In this document: positions 17,359 through 27,368 of the stretch, one piece after another
Layout: each line of letters starts with the position of its first letter
Numbering within the stretch: the stretch's first letter is position 1
NCBI GenBank assembly: GCA_944364615.1
Contig: CALVWF010000004.1
Span: 1-64,000 of the forward strand
Source of the DNA: an uncultured Clostridia bacterium
GTDB taxonomy: Bacteria > Bacillota > Clostridia > Christensenellales > CAG-314
Direction: 5' to 3'
Length of the DNA stretch: 64,000 nt
Notes under the pieces: model-generated
Seen by the model: the letters and a program-made list of their open reading frames with translations, nothing else
What the model was told of the DNA's origin: nothing
Database searches by the model: none
Program-made: the position numbers and the translations under genes

Positions 17359-20300
17359 TCAGCCAACGTTTACGACGCCCGTGTCGTTTACGCGGTAGGT
17401 TGTGGATTCCCACGTTCCGAATACCAGTCCCCAACTGTCAACTGTAACAACTGCCATTGCTATGTTGACGTCTCCGGAGATGTCCGTTCCGTGAATGGAA
17501 CCGTAAGGAACGTACATTTCGAATGTAGTCGTATACGGTCCTTCGCCCGTTGTGGTTACTCTCGTCGCACAGAACTGAGTATAGTTGTTTTTAACGGAAG
17601 CGCAGATCTGTGTGTTTCTGTTGTTACCCATACGGAATTCCACGTTGAGGTATCTCCACCATTCTTCGCCGCCACCCGCCTGCAATTTATCTCCGACAGG
17701 TTTTACGTGGTTGATCGTTGCGTAAAGCACTATACCTTTTGCAAGTTTCTTGCCTGTAAGAGTAACCGCGTCACCCTTCCATTCGCCGCTTACCGATTGC
17801 AAACCTGCAAACGCTTCATCCGCAACGCCGTCAAGCGTTACTCCGTCCGCCGTCGCCAGTTCGTTGGCAAACGCCACACCGTCGGCAGTTACGTAAGCGT
17901 AGTTGTTGTCCCATACAAGCGACTGCCATCCGCCGAATCCGTTGCCGTTGCAACCCATCAGAATGTTTGTCGCTCCGGTAGGATTGCTCATTGCAATGAA
18001 CAGTTCCAATTCCGTCTTGACCGTATAGCCGTCCTGATCGATTGTTGTTCTGACCATTCCGTAATCGGTAACGGATCCCATTGCCGCAATGAAGTTGTCG
18101 TACAAGGTGAAACCGCACAAAACACCGTTAACCTTGAATTCGATATTGTCGGTCAAATGCCATTCGGGAGTAGGTGCCGCTGTCTGCTTTTGCAGTATCG
18201 TAAACGCCATATACAAACCGTCTGCGGCAGTATAACCGCTGACCGTAAACTTGGCATTTTCGTTACCTACCGTAATACTTGTCTTTTCCGCATATTCGGT
18301 AAGCACGCCGTCGATTGTTGCGTTTTGAGCAACGGGCAACTTGCTTACAAGACCTTCTTCCGTTATAAACAGATTTGCGGGACGTCCGTTTCCTTGTCCG
18401 TATGCGCCCACGATGTTACCGTCGGAACCTCCGATGTAGCTGTTCCACCAGTCGCCTCTGTTCCACTGATTGTTGCTCATTCCTTCCCAACGCGCCGTTT
18501 CGTTAGGTGCCTTGAAAGCGTAGTTCAACTGAATTTCTTCGTCAAACTGAGCAATGAGAGATTTGTGCACGAATATTTCGGCGGTATATCTGTACTTACC
18601 GTTGAAATCTCCGCTGTCCTGCAATGCGCTTGTCCACATCGACTTGGTGACGCCTGCACTTTCGTTGCGGCTGTTGACGTAGCACTGTGCGCCGTTGTCG
18701 ATATAGAATTCGAAGTTGTGATTCATGTACCACACTGTGTCATTGTCATTGATAAGTGTATTTGTGTATGCTTCCACAAAGAAGTAAATACCGTACTGAC
18801 CCTTCACTGCGTAGACAGTAACTTTGCGGTTGTCTTCCACCCAGAAACCTACGGGTGTTCCGTAATTTTCTTCGGGAGCAAGCACTCCGTCGATTGTCAT
18901 TTCCGGTGCATAGTCGAATTTAGCAACGATTGCAACTCCGGTGTCGCCTTCCTGAACGGTATAACTGTAAATGCCTTCGACAGCCTCAACGGGAGTACCG
19001 TTGACCGTTACCGAAGTGAGCACTACCTCAGCGGTATGATGTACCGTAAATGTAACGGTTTCGCCTATGGTTGCGGTTGCTTTGTCAGCCGTTATCGTCG
19101 CGTCTTCCGTGCCTGCAGGCATCTGAACCTGACTGGACACCGAAATTCCCTTTAACGACGCTTCTACCGTTACGTTTTCATCGGGCATCACGAATGAGTA
19201 AACTCCTTCGACCGCCTGTATGAGTTCTCCGTTGACCTTGATGGATTCAAGTTCCTGTCCGTCGGCAACCACTACGTTCAGGGTTACGACGTCGCCCTTT
19301 CTTGCCGTATCCGAGGAAGGAGTTACCGTAAGAGCGGCATTGTTACCCAAAACGGATATAGTGCGTTCAAAACGCAGACCGTGTTCGGATACAGTATAAG
19401 CGGGATAGTTGCCTACATTCATAGCATTTGTCCAGCCTGTGTCGCCGTAAACCCAGCCCCATGCCTTAACTGCAATTTCTTCCGATGCCGCGTCATAACC
19501 TGCAAAGGATGAGAAGGGAGCAAAGAATTCTACCACAACCTTGTACAGGCCTGCATATTCGCCGTCTTCCATCAACACGCCGCCGTCGGACGCAGCCTGT
19601 GTGATACCTGTTGAGGTAGCAACGGAAGCAAATCCGGGAGCGCTGAAATAAACGTATTGTTGAGTGCCGTCATCGTTGCCGAAACGCAATTCGATGTTAG
19701 CGTATTCATACCACGCGGAACCGTTTCTGGTGTTTTCGGGAGCGTAGATCGTTGCAATGAAGTAAACGCCGTCCGTTCCCTTTACGGCAGCAAGTTCGAA
19801 GTGAGTCTTGCCGTCTGCATGGAATGCAAACTGATTTACATTACCGAGAACTTCAGCAGTATAAATTGCGTCGTCCGCCTTACCGTCGATTACCGCGTCC
19901 TGAGCCTTGGGACCTTCTACCTTTTCGGTGATCTCTTCGACGTCTGTCGTTACATACAGACCTTCAACCGTCATTTCGAGGTTGAATCCTATAAAGCCGA
20001 CGCTCACTTTGTCGGTTGCGTCAATGTAAGAAGCGTTTGTTCTGGATGTGAGAGTGTCGTTCACCCACAAAGCGATGGTATTGCCCAACTTGGCAATTGC
20101 AATCTTTACATATGTGCCGTTGGTATATTCGCCTATCATTGCGCTGCCGCCTGCCTGACCACCGATCCACTGCCAATCGCCTGCGTGGGTTACGCCGTTG
20201 CCTTCGGTAACGTTGGGACGGTAAACAATGTTCGTTCCCTTTCCGCCCGTACCCGTAGCAAGTCCTGCAGCGTCAACGTAACCGAATATAGACACATCGT

Positions 20301-22578
20301 CGTTACGCAATATTGCTCCGAACTTGGGATAGGTATCATTACCGTAAACCTGACCTATAGTTGCGCTGAATTCAGCATAAATGTCAGTACCCGTAGCGTT
20401 CTGCATCCATACTGCCTGCTCGCCGCTGCCTGTGTTGTAAGCCTTGTTGCCGTCCTCGATGAATGTCCAGCCGTCGGAATAAGCGTAGTTTGTCGCGTCG
20501 CCCAGTTCTGTTCCCTGTGCATGCGTGTATCCCAAAGCCTCCATTATGAGTTTAGCCCACAGCGGATAACCGTACTCTCTGTTGAAGTGCAATCCGTCGT
20601 AGAACATATTCGTTCTCGCCGAACCGTCTTCAGCGGTAAATGCCGTTGCAACGTCGATGTAGGTTACAAATGTGTTGTTTTCCGCCCACTGTTTTACGGC
20701 ATTGTTTACTTCAACGTAAACGGGGCACTTGTCGAGGAACATTGTGTTGGGAACAAGCGATACCCAGTACAGTTGTGCCTCGGGGAATTGTTCGTGATAA
20801 GCATTGAACAGAGCGGTCAGTCTTTCCATCGTCTGTTCTGCTGTAAGACCTTCGTCGTCGATATCGTTGACGCCTATGTGCATTACGATGTTTTCGGCAA
20901 GGTAACGCGCGCCCATATCTCCGACTTTTGTAAGCCAATCCGTAGTCTTTGTTCCGCCTATACCTTCGTTAGCGTAAGAAGGCAACTGCGCAACGTGACC
21001 GGACTGTCCGCTGTTTTTCCAGAAATCCATATAAGAATCGCCGATAAACAGCGTATCTACCGTTTGTTGTGCGATAACTTCCACTTTGTCGCTCCAACCG
21101 TCTGCTTCGGGATCGGTGGACGAGAAGTAATTCGTCACTTCCAAGCCGAATCCGAATGATTTGATACCGAAACGCATGTCTTCGTTATATGCGCCGTAAT
21201 ACAGGCTGTGAACCTTTTCGCCGTTTGCATACAGATATACGTAACCGTTCTGGTAAACCATTCCCAGCGTAATGGTCTTTGTTTCGAGGTCAAACTTGTT
21301 GTTGGCAACCGCTACCCACGAATTCCACTGACCTTTGGGCGAATTGTTTATACCGAGGTCTGTTCCGGAAATGTTTTCCAGTTTGATTTCGGGGCCTTCG
21401 CCTATCAAAGCGTCGACGTAATACATAAGACCCGTTGTGCTTGCTCCGTCAAACAGCATCATACCGAATTTGCCATAGCGTTCGGCTGTATTGGTGATGG
21501 ACGTCAGTTTGAATGTAGCCTCCGCGTACATCACTTCCGCATTTGTACGGTAGAACACCAGGTTGTTGTCGGCGTTGTCGTGTCCGCTGAGCACTACTTT
21601 GCGGTTTGCGTATTCGGGATTGGAAGGATAGTAATCCTGCGATACGTCCCAATATTCGCCCTGAGCGATATTGCCGTAACCGCCCAACTGATAAGAGGGC
21701 ATCGAGTAAGTATTGTCTCTGTAAGAGTTGTCGTCCGTAATGACCACAAACGTGTTGGCTTTCATTTCGTCAACGTTGTCGTTGAAGTAAGCCTTGGAGG
21801 GAGCAATCGAGGAATTTGCGTTGTACAATACAGGACAGAAGGTAATTTTGTCTTTGGCATTTTCCTTGGTCAGTCCCAGTTGTGTGTAATCGACCGTTAT
21901 TACCACTTTGTAGCCCGCAACGTTTTCGCCGTCTTCCGACCACAGTTTGTACGTGCCCGTTGCACCTTCCTGCAAATCCGTAAGTTGACCTTCGGAGTCG
22001 GTGGTTTGTTTTGTCACGTTACCGTCTGCGGTAACTGTCACTGCAACCGTCTTGCCGTCGGGAATAAGTCCGTTGAACATCTCCTGTTCGGAAGCGAACA
22101 AAACTCCGAAGCCGTCGTTGTCTTTTAACGTAGCGTCCTGTACGTAAGCCGTAACGGTAAGCGCTGTTTCACCGAACTGTGTGAAAATGTAAGCGGTTGC
22201 CGTCTTGCTCAACTGAGTGGCAGTCAGTTTCTTGCCGTCCTTAGTGATGGTTTCAATACCTACGTCGGACATGTCTTTGACAAATTCGGCAGTAACCGTT
22301 ACATCCTCGGCAGGCATTTTAAACGTCGTGCCCGTAATCGCGGTGTCGTTGAATTTGAGCGAACCGCTTTTAAGGATATAATCTGCGTCGGGAGTGACAG
22401 TCAGAGTAACCGTCTCGCCTTCGGCGGCAGTCTGCTTGTCTGCCGTAATCGTACCATTTGTTGTTTCGGCAACTGTTATCTTGTATGTAGCAGGTTGATG
22501 CGGCTGACAAGCGACCGCGCCAAACATGCAAAGAACAAGACACAATGCCAATAACGCTAATGTTACTTTTCTTTTCAT
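17359..22578 (-). CDS. Giant surface lipoprotein: SGNH esterase plus repeated CBM9-like modules
   Basis: A 1739-aa lipoprotein (signal peptide, Cys24 in FGAVACQP). Order of parts: an InlB/bacterial-repeat-like domain (about 30-105); a sandwich domain (about 110-265); a LamG-like domain (about 285-485); an SGNH/GDSL hydrolase (about 505-685) with GDSY (Ser515), GIGG, GVND (Asn571) and DGLH (Asp661, His664); a second LamG-like domain (about 700-895); then four modules each starting with an IDG-type segment (AVIDGKADDAIY, MTIDGVLAPEEN, ATIDGVLTEYAE, VTLDGVADEAFA), which resemble family-9 carbohydrate-binding or DOMON sandwiches, with bacterial-repeat-like domains between the first and second. 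Likely role: de-esterification of decorated xylan or pectin at the cell surface. The ATG at 22578 follows AGGAGG. Confidence 0.85.
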   Translation of the reverse strand: MKRKVTLALLALCLVLCMFGAVACQPHQPATYKITVAETTNGTITADKQTAAEGETVTLTVTPDADYILKSGSLKFNDTAITGTTFKMPAEDVTVTAEFVKDMSDVGIETITKDGKKLTATQLSKTATAYIFTQFGETALTVTAYVQDATLKDNDGFGVLFASEQEMFNGLIPDGKTVAVTVTADGNVTKQTTDSEGQLTDLQEGATGTYKLWSEDGENVAGYKVVITVDYTQLGLTKENAKDKITFCPVLYNANSSIAPSKAYFNDNVDEMKANTFVVITDDNSYRDNTYSMPSYQLGGYGNIAQGEYWDVSQDYYPSNPEYANRKVVLSGHDNADNNLVFYRTNAEVMYAEATFKLTSITNTAERYGKFGMMLFDGASTTGLMYYVDALIGEGPEIKLENISGTDLGINNSPKGQWNSWVAVANNKFDLETKTITLGMVYQNGYVYLYANGEKVHSLYYGAYNEDMRFGIKSFGFGLEVTNYFSSTDPEADGWSDKVEVIAQQTVDTLFIGDSYMDFWKNSGQSGHVAQLPSYANEGIGGTKTTDWLTKVGDMGARYLAENIVMHIGVNDIDDEGLTAEQTMERLTALFNAYHEQFPEAQLYWVSLVPNTMFLDKCPVYVEVNNAVKQWAENNTFVTYIDVATAFTAEDGSARTNMFYDGLHFNREYGYPLWAKLIMEALGYTHAQGTELGDATNYAYSDGWTFIEDGNKAYNTGSGEQAVWMQNATGTDIYAEFSATIGQVYGNDTYPKFGAILRNDDVSIFGYVDAAGLATGTGGKGTNIVYRPNVTEGNGVTHAGDWQWIGGQAGGSAMIGEYTNGTYVKIAIAKLGNTIALWVNDTLTSRTNASYIDATDKVSVGFIGFNLEMTVEGLYVTTDVEEITEKVEGPKAQDAVIDGKADDAIYTAEVLGNVNQFAFHADGKTHFELAAVKGTDGVYFIATIYAPENTRNGSAWYEYANIELRFGNDDGTQQYVYFSAPGFASVATSTGITQAASDGGVLMEDGEYAGLYKVVVEFFAPFSSFAGYDAASEEIAVKAWGWVYGDTGWTNAMNVGNYPAYTVSEHGLRFERTISVLGNNAALTVTPSSDTARKGDVVTLNVVVADGQELESIKVNGELIQAVEGVYSFVMPDENVTVEASLKGISVSSQVQMPAGTEDATITADKATATIGETVTFTVHHTAEVVLTSVTVNGTPVEAVEGIYSYTVQEGDTGVAIVAKFDYAPEMTIDGVLAPEENYGTPVGFWVEDNRKVTVYAVKGQYGIYFFVEAYTNTLINDNDTVWYMNHNFEFYIDNGAQCYVNSRNESAGVTKSMWTSALQDSGDFNGKYRYTAEIFVHKSLIAQFDEEIQLNYAFKAPNETARWEGMSNNQWNRGDWWNSYIGGSDGNIVGAYGQGNGRPANLFITEEGLVSKLPVAQNATIDGVLTEYAEKTSITVGNENAKFTVSGYTAADGLYMAFTILQKQTAAPTPEWHLTDNIEFKVNGVLCGFTLYDNFIAAMGSVTDYGMVRTTIDQDGYTVKTELELFIAMSNPTGATNILMGCNGNGFGGWQSLVWDNNYAYVTADGVAFANELATADGVTLDGVADEAFAGLQSVSGEWKGDAVTLTGKKLAKGIVLYATINHVKPVGDKLQAGGGEEWWRYLNVEFRMGNNRNTQICASVKNNYTQFCATRVTTTGEGPYTTTFEMYVPYGSIHGTDISGDVNIAMAVVTVDSWGLVFGTWESTTYRVNDTGVVNVG

Positions 22579-22603
22579 TATTTTTCCTCCTGTCAATGTT
22601 TTC

Positions 22604-23503
22604 TTATTTGTAACGGACTACCAACCGTCCGTCGTTTGTGAACTGAGCGGGAGCAAGACAGGCACGTCTGTCTCCGCTTGGTCTGTCATAGTGAGTGTGA
22701 ATGTGAAACGCACACCACAACTGACCGTCATTGTCGGTGAAATAGGCGTTGTGTCCCGGTCCCGAAATAGTGTCGGTATATCTCAGCAACTGCCTGTCCG
22801 CTTTTACAAATCCCTTTACGGGACTGTCCGAAACAGCCACGCCCACCGAATAGTATCTGCTGTCAAATACGTTGTAGGAATAATTGAGATAATATTTGCC
22901 GTCGTGTTTTAAAACAAACGGTCCTTCGTTCCACTGCCACAATGGATTGAGAGTGGTTTCCTCCTCTCCTGACGGCGAAAGAACCTTGATGTGTTCGCCG
23001 CACACCGACGTCAGCGAGTCGTCTAATCCGACAACGTATATTTCGCTTTTGTGAATACCGTTTACGATGTTTTCGGCGACGTCTCTGACATAATAAAGAT
23101 AATGTCTGCCGTCATCATCGGTGAAACAATGTGCGTCGATGGTACAGTAGCCGAGATCGAACATCGGTCTACCTTCCTGTACGTCTCTGAAAGGTCCCGT
23201 CGGACATTCAGCAATCGCCACGCCTATCCGCAACCCGTCGGACGCTCTGTCCTTGGCGGAAAAGTGCATCACGTATTTGCCGTCATTGCGCCTTGCGACC
23301 TCGGGCGCCCAGAAATCCATGTACGCGAAACTGTCTTTTTTGAAGTAGCACAGTCCGCAGTCGCTCCAATCCGTTAAGTTCAGCGACTTCCACACCTTGA
23401 AACCGTCGGCAGAGGAAGTTGCGTACATATAGTAAACGCCATTGTCGTTCAAAACGAACGGATCGCCTATATTTGTAATGTCAGTCAGAATAAGTCCCTT
23501 CAT
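22604..23503 (-). CDS. GH43-family glycosidase, cytoplasmic
   Basis: A 299-aa family-43 propeller enzyme without signal peptide. Catalytic positions: Asp14 (IGDPFVL), Asp123 (TIDAHCF), Glu193 (WNEGPFVL); DFWAPEVA at 63-70. The GPGHNAYF segment (about 240) occurs in arabinan-active members, so an arabinosidase or arabinanase-like exo activity is possible but not settled. It overlaps the GH2 stop codon as ATGA, so the two are translationally coupled and probably act on the same imported oligosaccharide. Confidence 0.9.
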   Translation of the reverse strand: MKGLILTDITNIGDPFVLNDNGVYYMYATSSADGFKVWKSLNLTDWSDCGLCYFKKDSFAYMDFWAPEVARRNDGKYVMHFSAKDRASDGLRIGVAIAECPTGPFRDVQEGRPMFDLGYCTIDAHCFTDDDGRHYLYYVRDVAENIVNGIHKSEIYVVGLDDSLTSVCGEHIKVLSPSGEEETTLNPLWQWNEGPFVLKHDGKYYLNYSYNVFDSRYYSVGVAVSDSPVKGFVKADRQLLRYTDTISGPGHNAYFTDNDGQLWCAFHIHTHYDRPSGDRRACLAPAQFTNDGRLVVRYK

Positions 23504-25260
23504 CTGCCGTGCTTTCCCAGAATGTCTTTAATTTGTTTTTTGTCAAACTTGCTGACGTGGCTGAAATCCAACAGACCGTTTACTTCGTGCTGAACGTCAG
23601 TCACCTGCGTGTAGCAGTAACCGCAACTGTGAGGCAGACTGTCAATTGCCTTGATCAGTCCGTCAAAACGGCTGAGGAACTCAGCGTTGTCGGTGACTCC
23701 CTGACCGTAACCCCAGTTGTTGCCTACGGTGTCTTTGACAAACGCCGTGCCGCCGAATTCGGAAATCAGTATCGGCTGACCGTTGTAGCGGTAGCCGTTG
23801 GCAAAGGCGCCCTTGTGATGACTTTGCCATAAATGAGCGCAACACTTTTCCACACTGTCGAAATAACCGTGAAGTTTTTCGCCGTCCTGCTCGTAATGGT
23901 GGATGGTCAGAACGTCGGATATCGTGTGTTCCCATCCGTCATTTGTAATTACAGGTCTTGTTCCGTCCGTCTTTTTGGTTTCGTAATACACTTCGTTGAC
24001 GAAATCCTGCACCGTTTTGTCGAAAAGAATGTCTTCTATTCCCCAACTTTCGTTAAAGGGCACCCATACCAGTACGCAGGGATGATTGCGCTGCTGAGCA
24101 ACAGCCAATTTCCATTCACGCATGAACACCTTGCGACTGTTTTCGGTGTTTTTGTACATTGAAGGCATTTCCGCCCACACGATGTACCCGTACATATCGG
24201 CGTAATAAAGAAAACGTTCGTCCTCCACCTTCTGATGCTTGCGCGCTCCGTTGAAACCCATTGCCATCATATCGGTGATGTCCTTTTCCAACGCTTTTTC
24301 CGACGGCGGAGTGAGGTCGCTGCCCTTCCAGTATCCCTGATCGAGCACCAACTTCTGATACAGCGGTCTGTCATTGAGCAAAAACCGTCCGTTGCCGGTA
24401 ACTATCTTGCGCAGTCCGAAATAGGTATAAAGAGTGTCCAACGTCTGTTGGTCGGAAATAAGTTGCAGACTCACTTCGTACACGTTGCCCTGTCCTACTT
24501 CCCAAAGATGTATATCTTCGCCCAGCCAGATGTTCATTCCGCTGTGAGCAGAGGTAACGGGACAGGTAATTTCCGCAACGGCTTGTCCGTTAAAGGAAAC
24601 CGTCGCTTTTACGCCGTAACTTTCGTTTACGAAGTCGCAATTGAGTACATCGTAACTTACAGCCACCGAATGTGCGTCGCAATTGCCTTCCGTAACTACA
24701 TTTGCCAGTCTTTTGTGCGAAACAAACTCCATCCACACCGTCTTGTAAATGCCGGTGGTGTCGGTATACCAACAACCGAAATTTTCATCCTTCCAACGTT
24801 GCTTGCCACGGGGCTTTTCCACGCTGTAATCGTCTGTTACCATGACGGTTATTACGTTGTCGCCTGCATTTACCGTTCCCGTTACGTCAAAAGTCAATCT
24901 GTGGTAACCGCCGCTGTCTCTTCCTATATACTTGCCGTTTACCCAAACGGAAGTTTCGTAGTCGCTTCCCTCAAAGTGAATAAGAACGTCGCCCGCGCAC
25001 TGCTCTTCCGTCAGCGTGACCTTGCGCGAGTACCACACGCAGTCAACCCTCTTTTCCTTGCCGATGCCCGACTTTTCCGTCTGATAGGCAAAAGGTACGT
25101 TTATTTTAAGTTTATCTTCGAATCCTTTCGTGTAGCCGTCGGCACAACCTGTTCCCTGTTCGTCGAAAGCGAAATTCCACTTGCCATTGAGCAACATATA
25201 GTTGTCCCTCACCAACTGAGGTCTCGGATATTCCTTTTTATAGAAACTTACGTGATGCAT
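23500..25260 (-). CDS. GH2-family glycosidase (beta-galactosidase/glucuronidase type)
   Basis: A 586-aa three-domain GH2 enzyme: N-terminal sugar-binding jelly roll (about 1-180), immunoglobulin-like domain (about 185-285) and TIM barrel (about 290-586). Acid/base Glu404 in PFNESWG and nucleophile Glu501 in ISEFGG are both present. The length is in the short beta-glucuronidase/arabinosidase-like range. No signal peptide, so it is cytoplasmic. It is the first gene of the locus, behind the promoter and the putative LacI operator. ATG at 25260 is preferred over one at 25278; neither has a strong ribosome site. The exact sugar specificity cannot be read from the sequence. Confidence 0.9.
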   Translation of the reverse strand: MHHVSFYKKEYPRPQLVRDNYMLLNGKWNFAFDEQGTGCADGYTKGFEDKLKINVPFAYQTEKSGIGKEKRVDCVWYSRKVTLTEEQCAGDVLIHFEGSDYETSVWVNGKYIGRDSGGYHRLTFDVTGTVNAGDNVITVMVTDDYSVEKPRGKQRWKDENFGCWYTDTTGIYKTVWMEFVSHKRLANVVTEGNCDAHSVAVSYDVLNCDFVNESYGVKATVSFNGQAVAEITCPVTSAHSGMNIWLGEDIHLWEVGQGNVYEVSLQLISDQQTLDTLYTYFGLRKIVTGNGRFLLNDRPLYQKLVLDQGYWKGSDLTPPSEKALEKDITDMMAMGFNGARKHQKVEDERFLYYADMYGYIVWAEMPSMYKNTENSRKVFMREWKLAVAQQRNHPCVLVWVPFNESWGIEDILFDKTVQDFVNEVYYETKKTDGTRPVITNDGWEHTISDVLTIHHYEQDGEKLHGYFDSVEKCCAHLWQSHHKGAFANGYRYNGQPILISEFGGTAFVKDTVGNNWGYGQGVTDNAEFLSRFDGLIKAIDSLPHSCGYCYTQVTDVQHEVNGLLDFSHVSKFDKKQIKDILGKHGR

Positions 25261-25321
25261 TTTTAAATTTACCCCCATACTCGGTTACTTCTTTTAAATT
25301 GCCGTTCGCGCTGTTTTTATG

Positions 25322-25341
25322 TTACTTGAACGTTCAAGTAA
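25322..25341. promoter_or_regulatory. Putative LacI-family operator, perfect 20-bp palindrome
   Basis: TTACTTGAAC followed immediately by its exact reverse complement, with the central CG typical of LacI-family operators. It lies about 36-55 bp downstream of the predicted start of the GH2-led transcript, where a repressor would block elongation. Confidence 0.8.
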
Positions 25342-25383
25342 TAAAAATTTTAAGGGCGAACGCCCATATTACTTCACGATATA

Positions 25384-25411
25384 AGTTTACCATACCCCGA
25401 AAGTTTGTCAA
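25384..25411 (-). promoter_or_regulatory. Promoter of the polysaccharide-utilisation locus
   Basis: Minus strand TTGACA (25406-25411), 16-bp spacer, TGG-TAAACT (-10 at 25384-25389). Predicted start near 25377 gives a leader of about 117 nt containing the operator and a small GGGCG/CGCCC hairpin (25354-25365). Confidence 0.6.
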
Positions 25412-25540
25412 TACCATTTTTTAATAATGAAAAAAGTTTTTTTTAGTATCGCCTTAAAATTAGTATGAATTTTTCCTATTTTTGCCCCTTGCGGTAAAGC
25501 GCAGTACAAAAAATTACCTGCACCGACGCATTCCGAACAG

Positions 25541-25573
25541 AAAAAAAACCGTGCCGAAAACTTTCGGCACGGT
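25541..25573 (-). terminator. Terminator after the flippase-like gene
   Basis: 12-bp stem ACCGTGCCGAAA and its complement followed on the minus strand by eight U, directly downstream of the stop at 25594. Confidence 0.9.
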
Positions 25574-25593
25574 AAGCAGACCGTTTGGAAATA

Positions 25594-26946
25594 TCATTGC
25601 CTGTCGGAAAGGTTTTTCTCGCTGCGTTTATGACGCACGAAATTGCGGATGACCTCAAACACGTTGATTATGATACCTATTACAATGTAGATGTAGTATA
25701 TGAGGAAACGCCATACAAATACCACCCAGAAAAGCACCGATCCCGCAATTTGCGAAAAGGCCATTGAGAAGGTGGTTTCCACCGCGCCGCTGTTACCGGG
25801 AGTAGGTATTATTGCAACGGAATACATTGCAAATATATGCAAAGCCATTATATCTATTGCCGACGCCACGCCCGACGCCACTGCGCTGCCCGCAAACGCC
25901 TTTATTATAAAGTAAGGGAAAACAAGCGTCACGACAGGTTCGAAAAAGCATGTCAGCAACAACAACATACATCTGAGCGGACGTTGCACCATTATTTTAA
26001 AACAGTTTTTATAATCGTACACGACGTTCAGAACACGGTTTTCCGTTTTTTCCCTGTCTTTTACCAGCCTCAGTTTACTGCCTATAAACACAAAAAAGTT
26101 TAGTATCTTTGCGGAAATCTTAGGCAAAACGGCAAACATCACGATTGCAACGGGAAGTATAGCATTTGATACCCATCCTACCCATGCGCCTATCTGCAGC
26201 GTCTTGGCAATGCCGTCGTTGTGTATCAACGACAAAGCATCCGAACGAAATGCAAGTAAAATAAAACTGACGGTGAGCCACGCAATCATTTGCACAAAGT
26301 ACTTAATCAGCACTATTGCCCCGGAATTACCTCCCGAATACCCCTTTTTGTGAAGGTAGTATATCTGCATCGGCTGACCTCCGGTGGAAAAAGGAGTAAT
26401 GTTGTCGTAATACTTGCCCAGAAGAGAAACCTTTGCGCTGGTTCGGAAACTTGCCCTGCCGTCGGTAACTCTGGTAATGATGGAAAATTTAAGAGCATCC
26501 AGCAACATAATGAGCAACAGGACGCCAAGCGCGATAAGCGCGTAGTTCCAGTCCGTTTCCGCCAGCAATTGACCGAAAGGCTTTATTTCGCCGTCATTGA
26601 AGGTCAACGCCAACTGTATCATTATAAAGATACTGACAGCGCAAATAATTACCAGAAACAGTGTGTTGAGCCACATTTTTTTCTTTCCTGTGGCTTTTTG
26701 CGTCTTTTTCTCCGACTTTTCGATGATTTCCTCTTCGAAACTCTGACGTTGTTGTATCACAGGATGTTCGTACCGCTTTTTGCTGCGCGTGGTTTTTTCG
26801 GTATTTTCAAGACCGTTCTCACTCTCCTGTACGGAAGCAATATCGACGTTGCCGCCGTTTACCTGCTTGACGGCAGAGTCGACACAACCGTCGTTCAACG
26901 GCTGTCCGTTTTTTTGATTGTCGTTAGGCTGAATTTTTTTTGTCAT
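25594..26946 (-). CDS. Lysylphosphatidylglycerol-synthase-TM-like membrane protein (UPF0104/AglD family)
   Basis: A 450-aa membrane protein. The first 90 residues are polar and basic; then about eight transmembrane segments follow (first near 93-115). Family signatures include KYYDNITPFSTGGQPMQIYYL (about 185-205) and the PTPGNSGAVE motif (about 395-404). This family includes the flippase half of MprF and glycosyl-lipid transporters; the synthase domain is absent here, so it is likely a lipid-related flippase of unknown substrate. ATG at 26946 is preferred over the GTG two codons upstream. It stands alone with its own terminator. Confidence 0.85.
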   Translation of the reverse strand: MTKKIQPNDNQKNGQPLNDGCVDSAVKQVNGGNVDIASVQESENGLENTEKTTRSKKRYEHPVIQQRQSFEEEIIEKSEKKTQKATGKKKMWLNTLFLVIICAVSIFIMIQLALTFNDGEIKPFGQLLAETDWNYALIALGVLLLIMLLDALKFSIITRVTDGRASFRTSAKVSLLGKYYDNITPFSTGGQPMQIYYLHKKGYSGGNSGAIVLIKYFVQMIAWLTVSFILLAFRSDALSLIHNDGIAKTLQIGAWVGWVSNAILPVAIVMFAVLPKISAKILNFFVFIGSKLRLVKDREKTENRVLNVVYDYKNCFKIMVQRPLRCMLLLLTCFFEPVVTLVFPYFIIKAFAGSAVASGVASAIDIMALHIFAMYSVAIIPTPGNSGAVETTFSMAFSQIAGSVLFWVVFVWRFLIYYIYIVIGIIINVFEVIRNFVRHKRSEKNLSDRQ

Positions 26947-27250
26947 ATACACCCGCTGTAGTTATAAAGTATGCTCCGTTAAAGTCGCAAATAACTTTTG
27001 CCACAAGTAGTTTTTAATTTTACCACAAATTGCCGCCTTTGACAATAATATGCGATGTAAATTCTTTAAAGTGTATAAAAAATATTGGCAATCCGACACT
27101 TTCGGGCGGTTTTAAAACTTTACGCACTTCTTGTTTAGTATCTGCACAATTTAATCAAAGTTGTACGCAAATTACCCGTTTGTTTAAATATGCGAAAATA
27201 ATTTTTAAATCGGTATCGACCGTAAACATCTTATGTTAAACAAACATTGC
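26947..27250. other. Intergenic region, nothing supported
   Basis: AT-rich sequence between the flippase-like gene and the yqeY terminator. A weak promoter (TTGCGA, 18 bp, TATAAC on the minus strand, near 26957-26986) could serve the flippase-like gene. No RNA or gene seen. Confidence 0.4.
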
Positions 27251-27293
27251 ACAAAAAAAACAGCGGACACTCGTTCACAGTCCGCTGTTTTTA
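27251..27293. terminator. Bidirectional terminator after yqeY
   Basis: Stem AACAGCGGAC/GTCCGCTGTT (27259-27268 with 27280-27289), with eight A before and a T-run after, so it can end transcription on both strands. Confidence 0.85.
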
Positions 27294-27368
27294 TTTTTTA
27301 ATAACGTAGTACAAAATTCAGTTTGTTTTGTCCTTTCTTGTCATTCAGATGCCGTCTTGAAATCCGAA

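Noticed and set aside
19657..21159. 500-codon plus-strand ORF inside the giant lipoprotein gene (with others at 17356-19155 and 21208-22128)
   Set aside because: Antisense shadows of a real coding frame: no ribosome sites, implausible Cys/Val/Phe-rich proteins, no family features.
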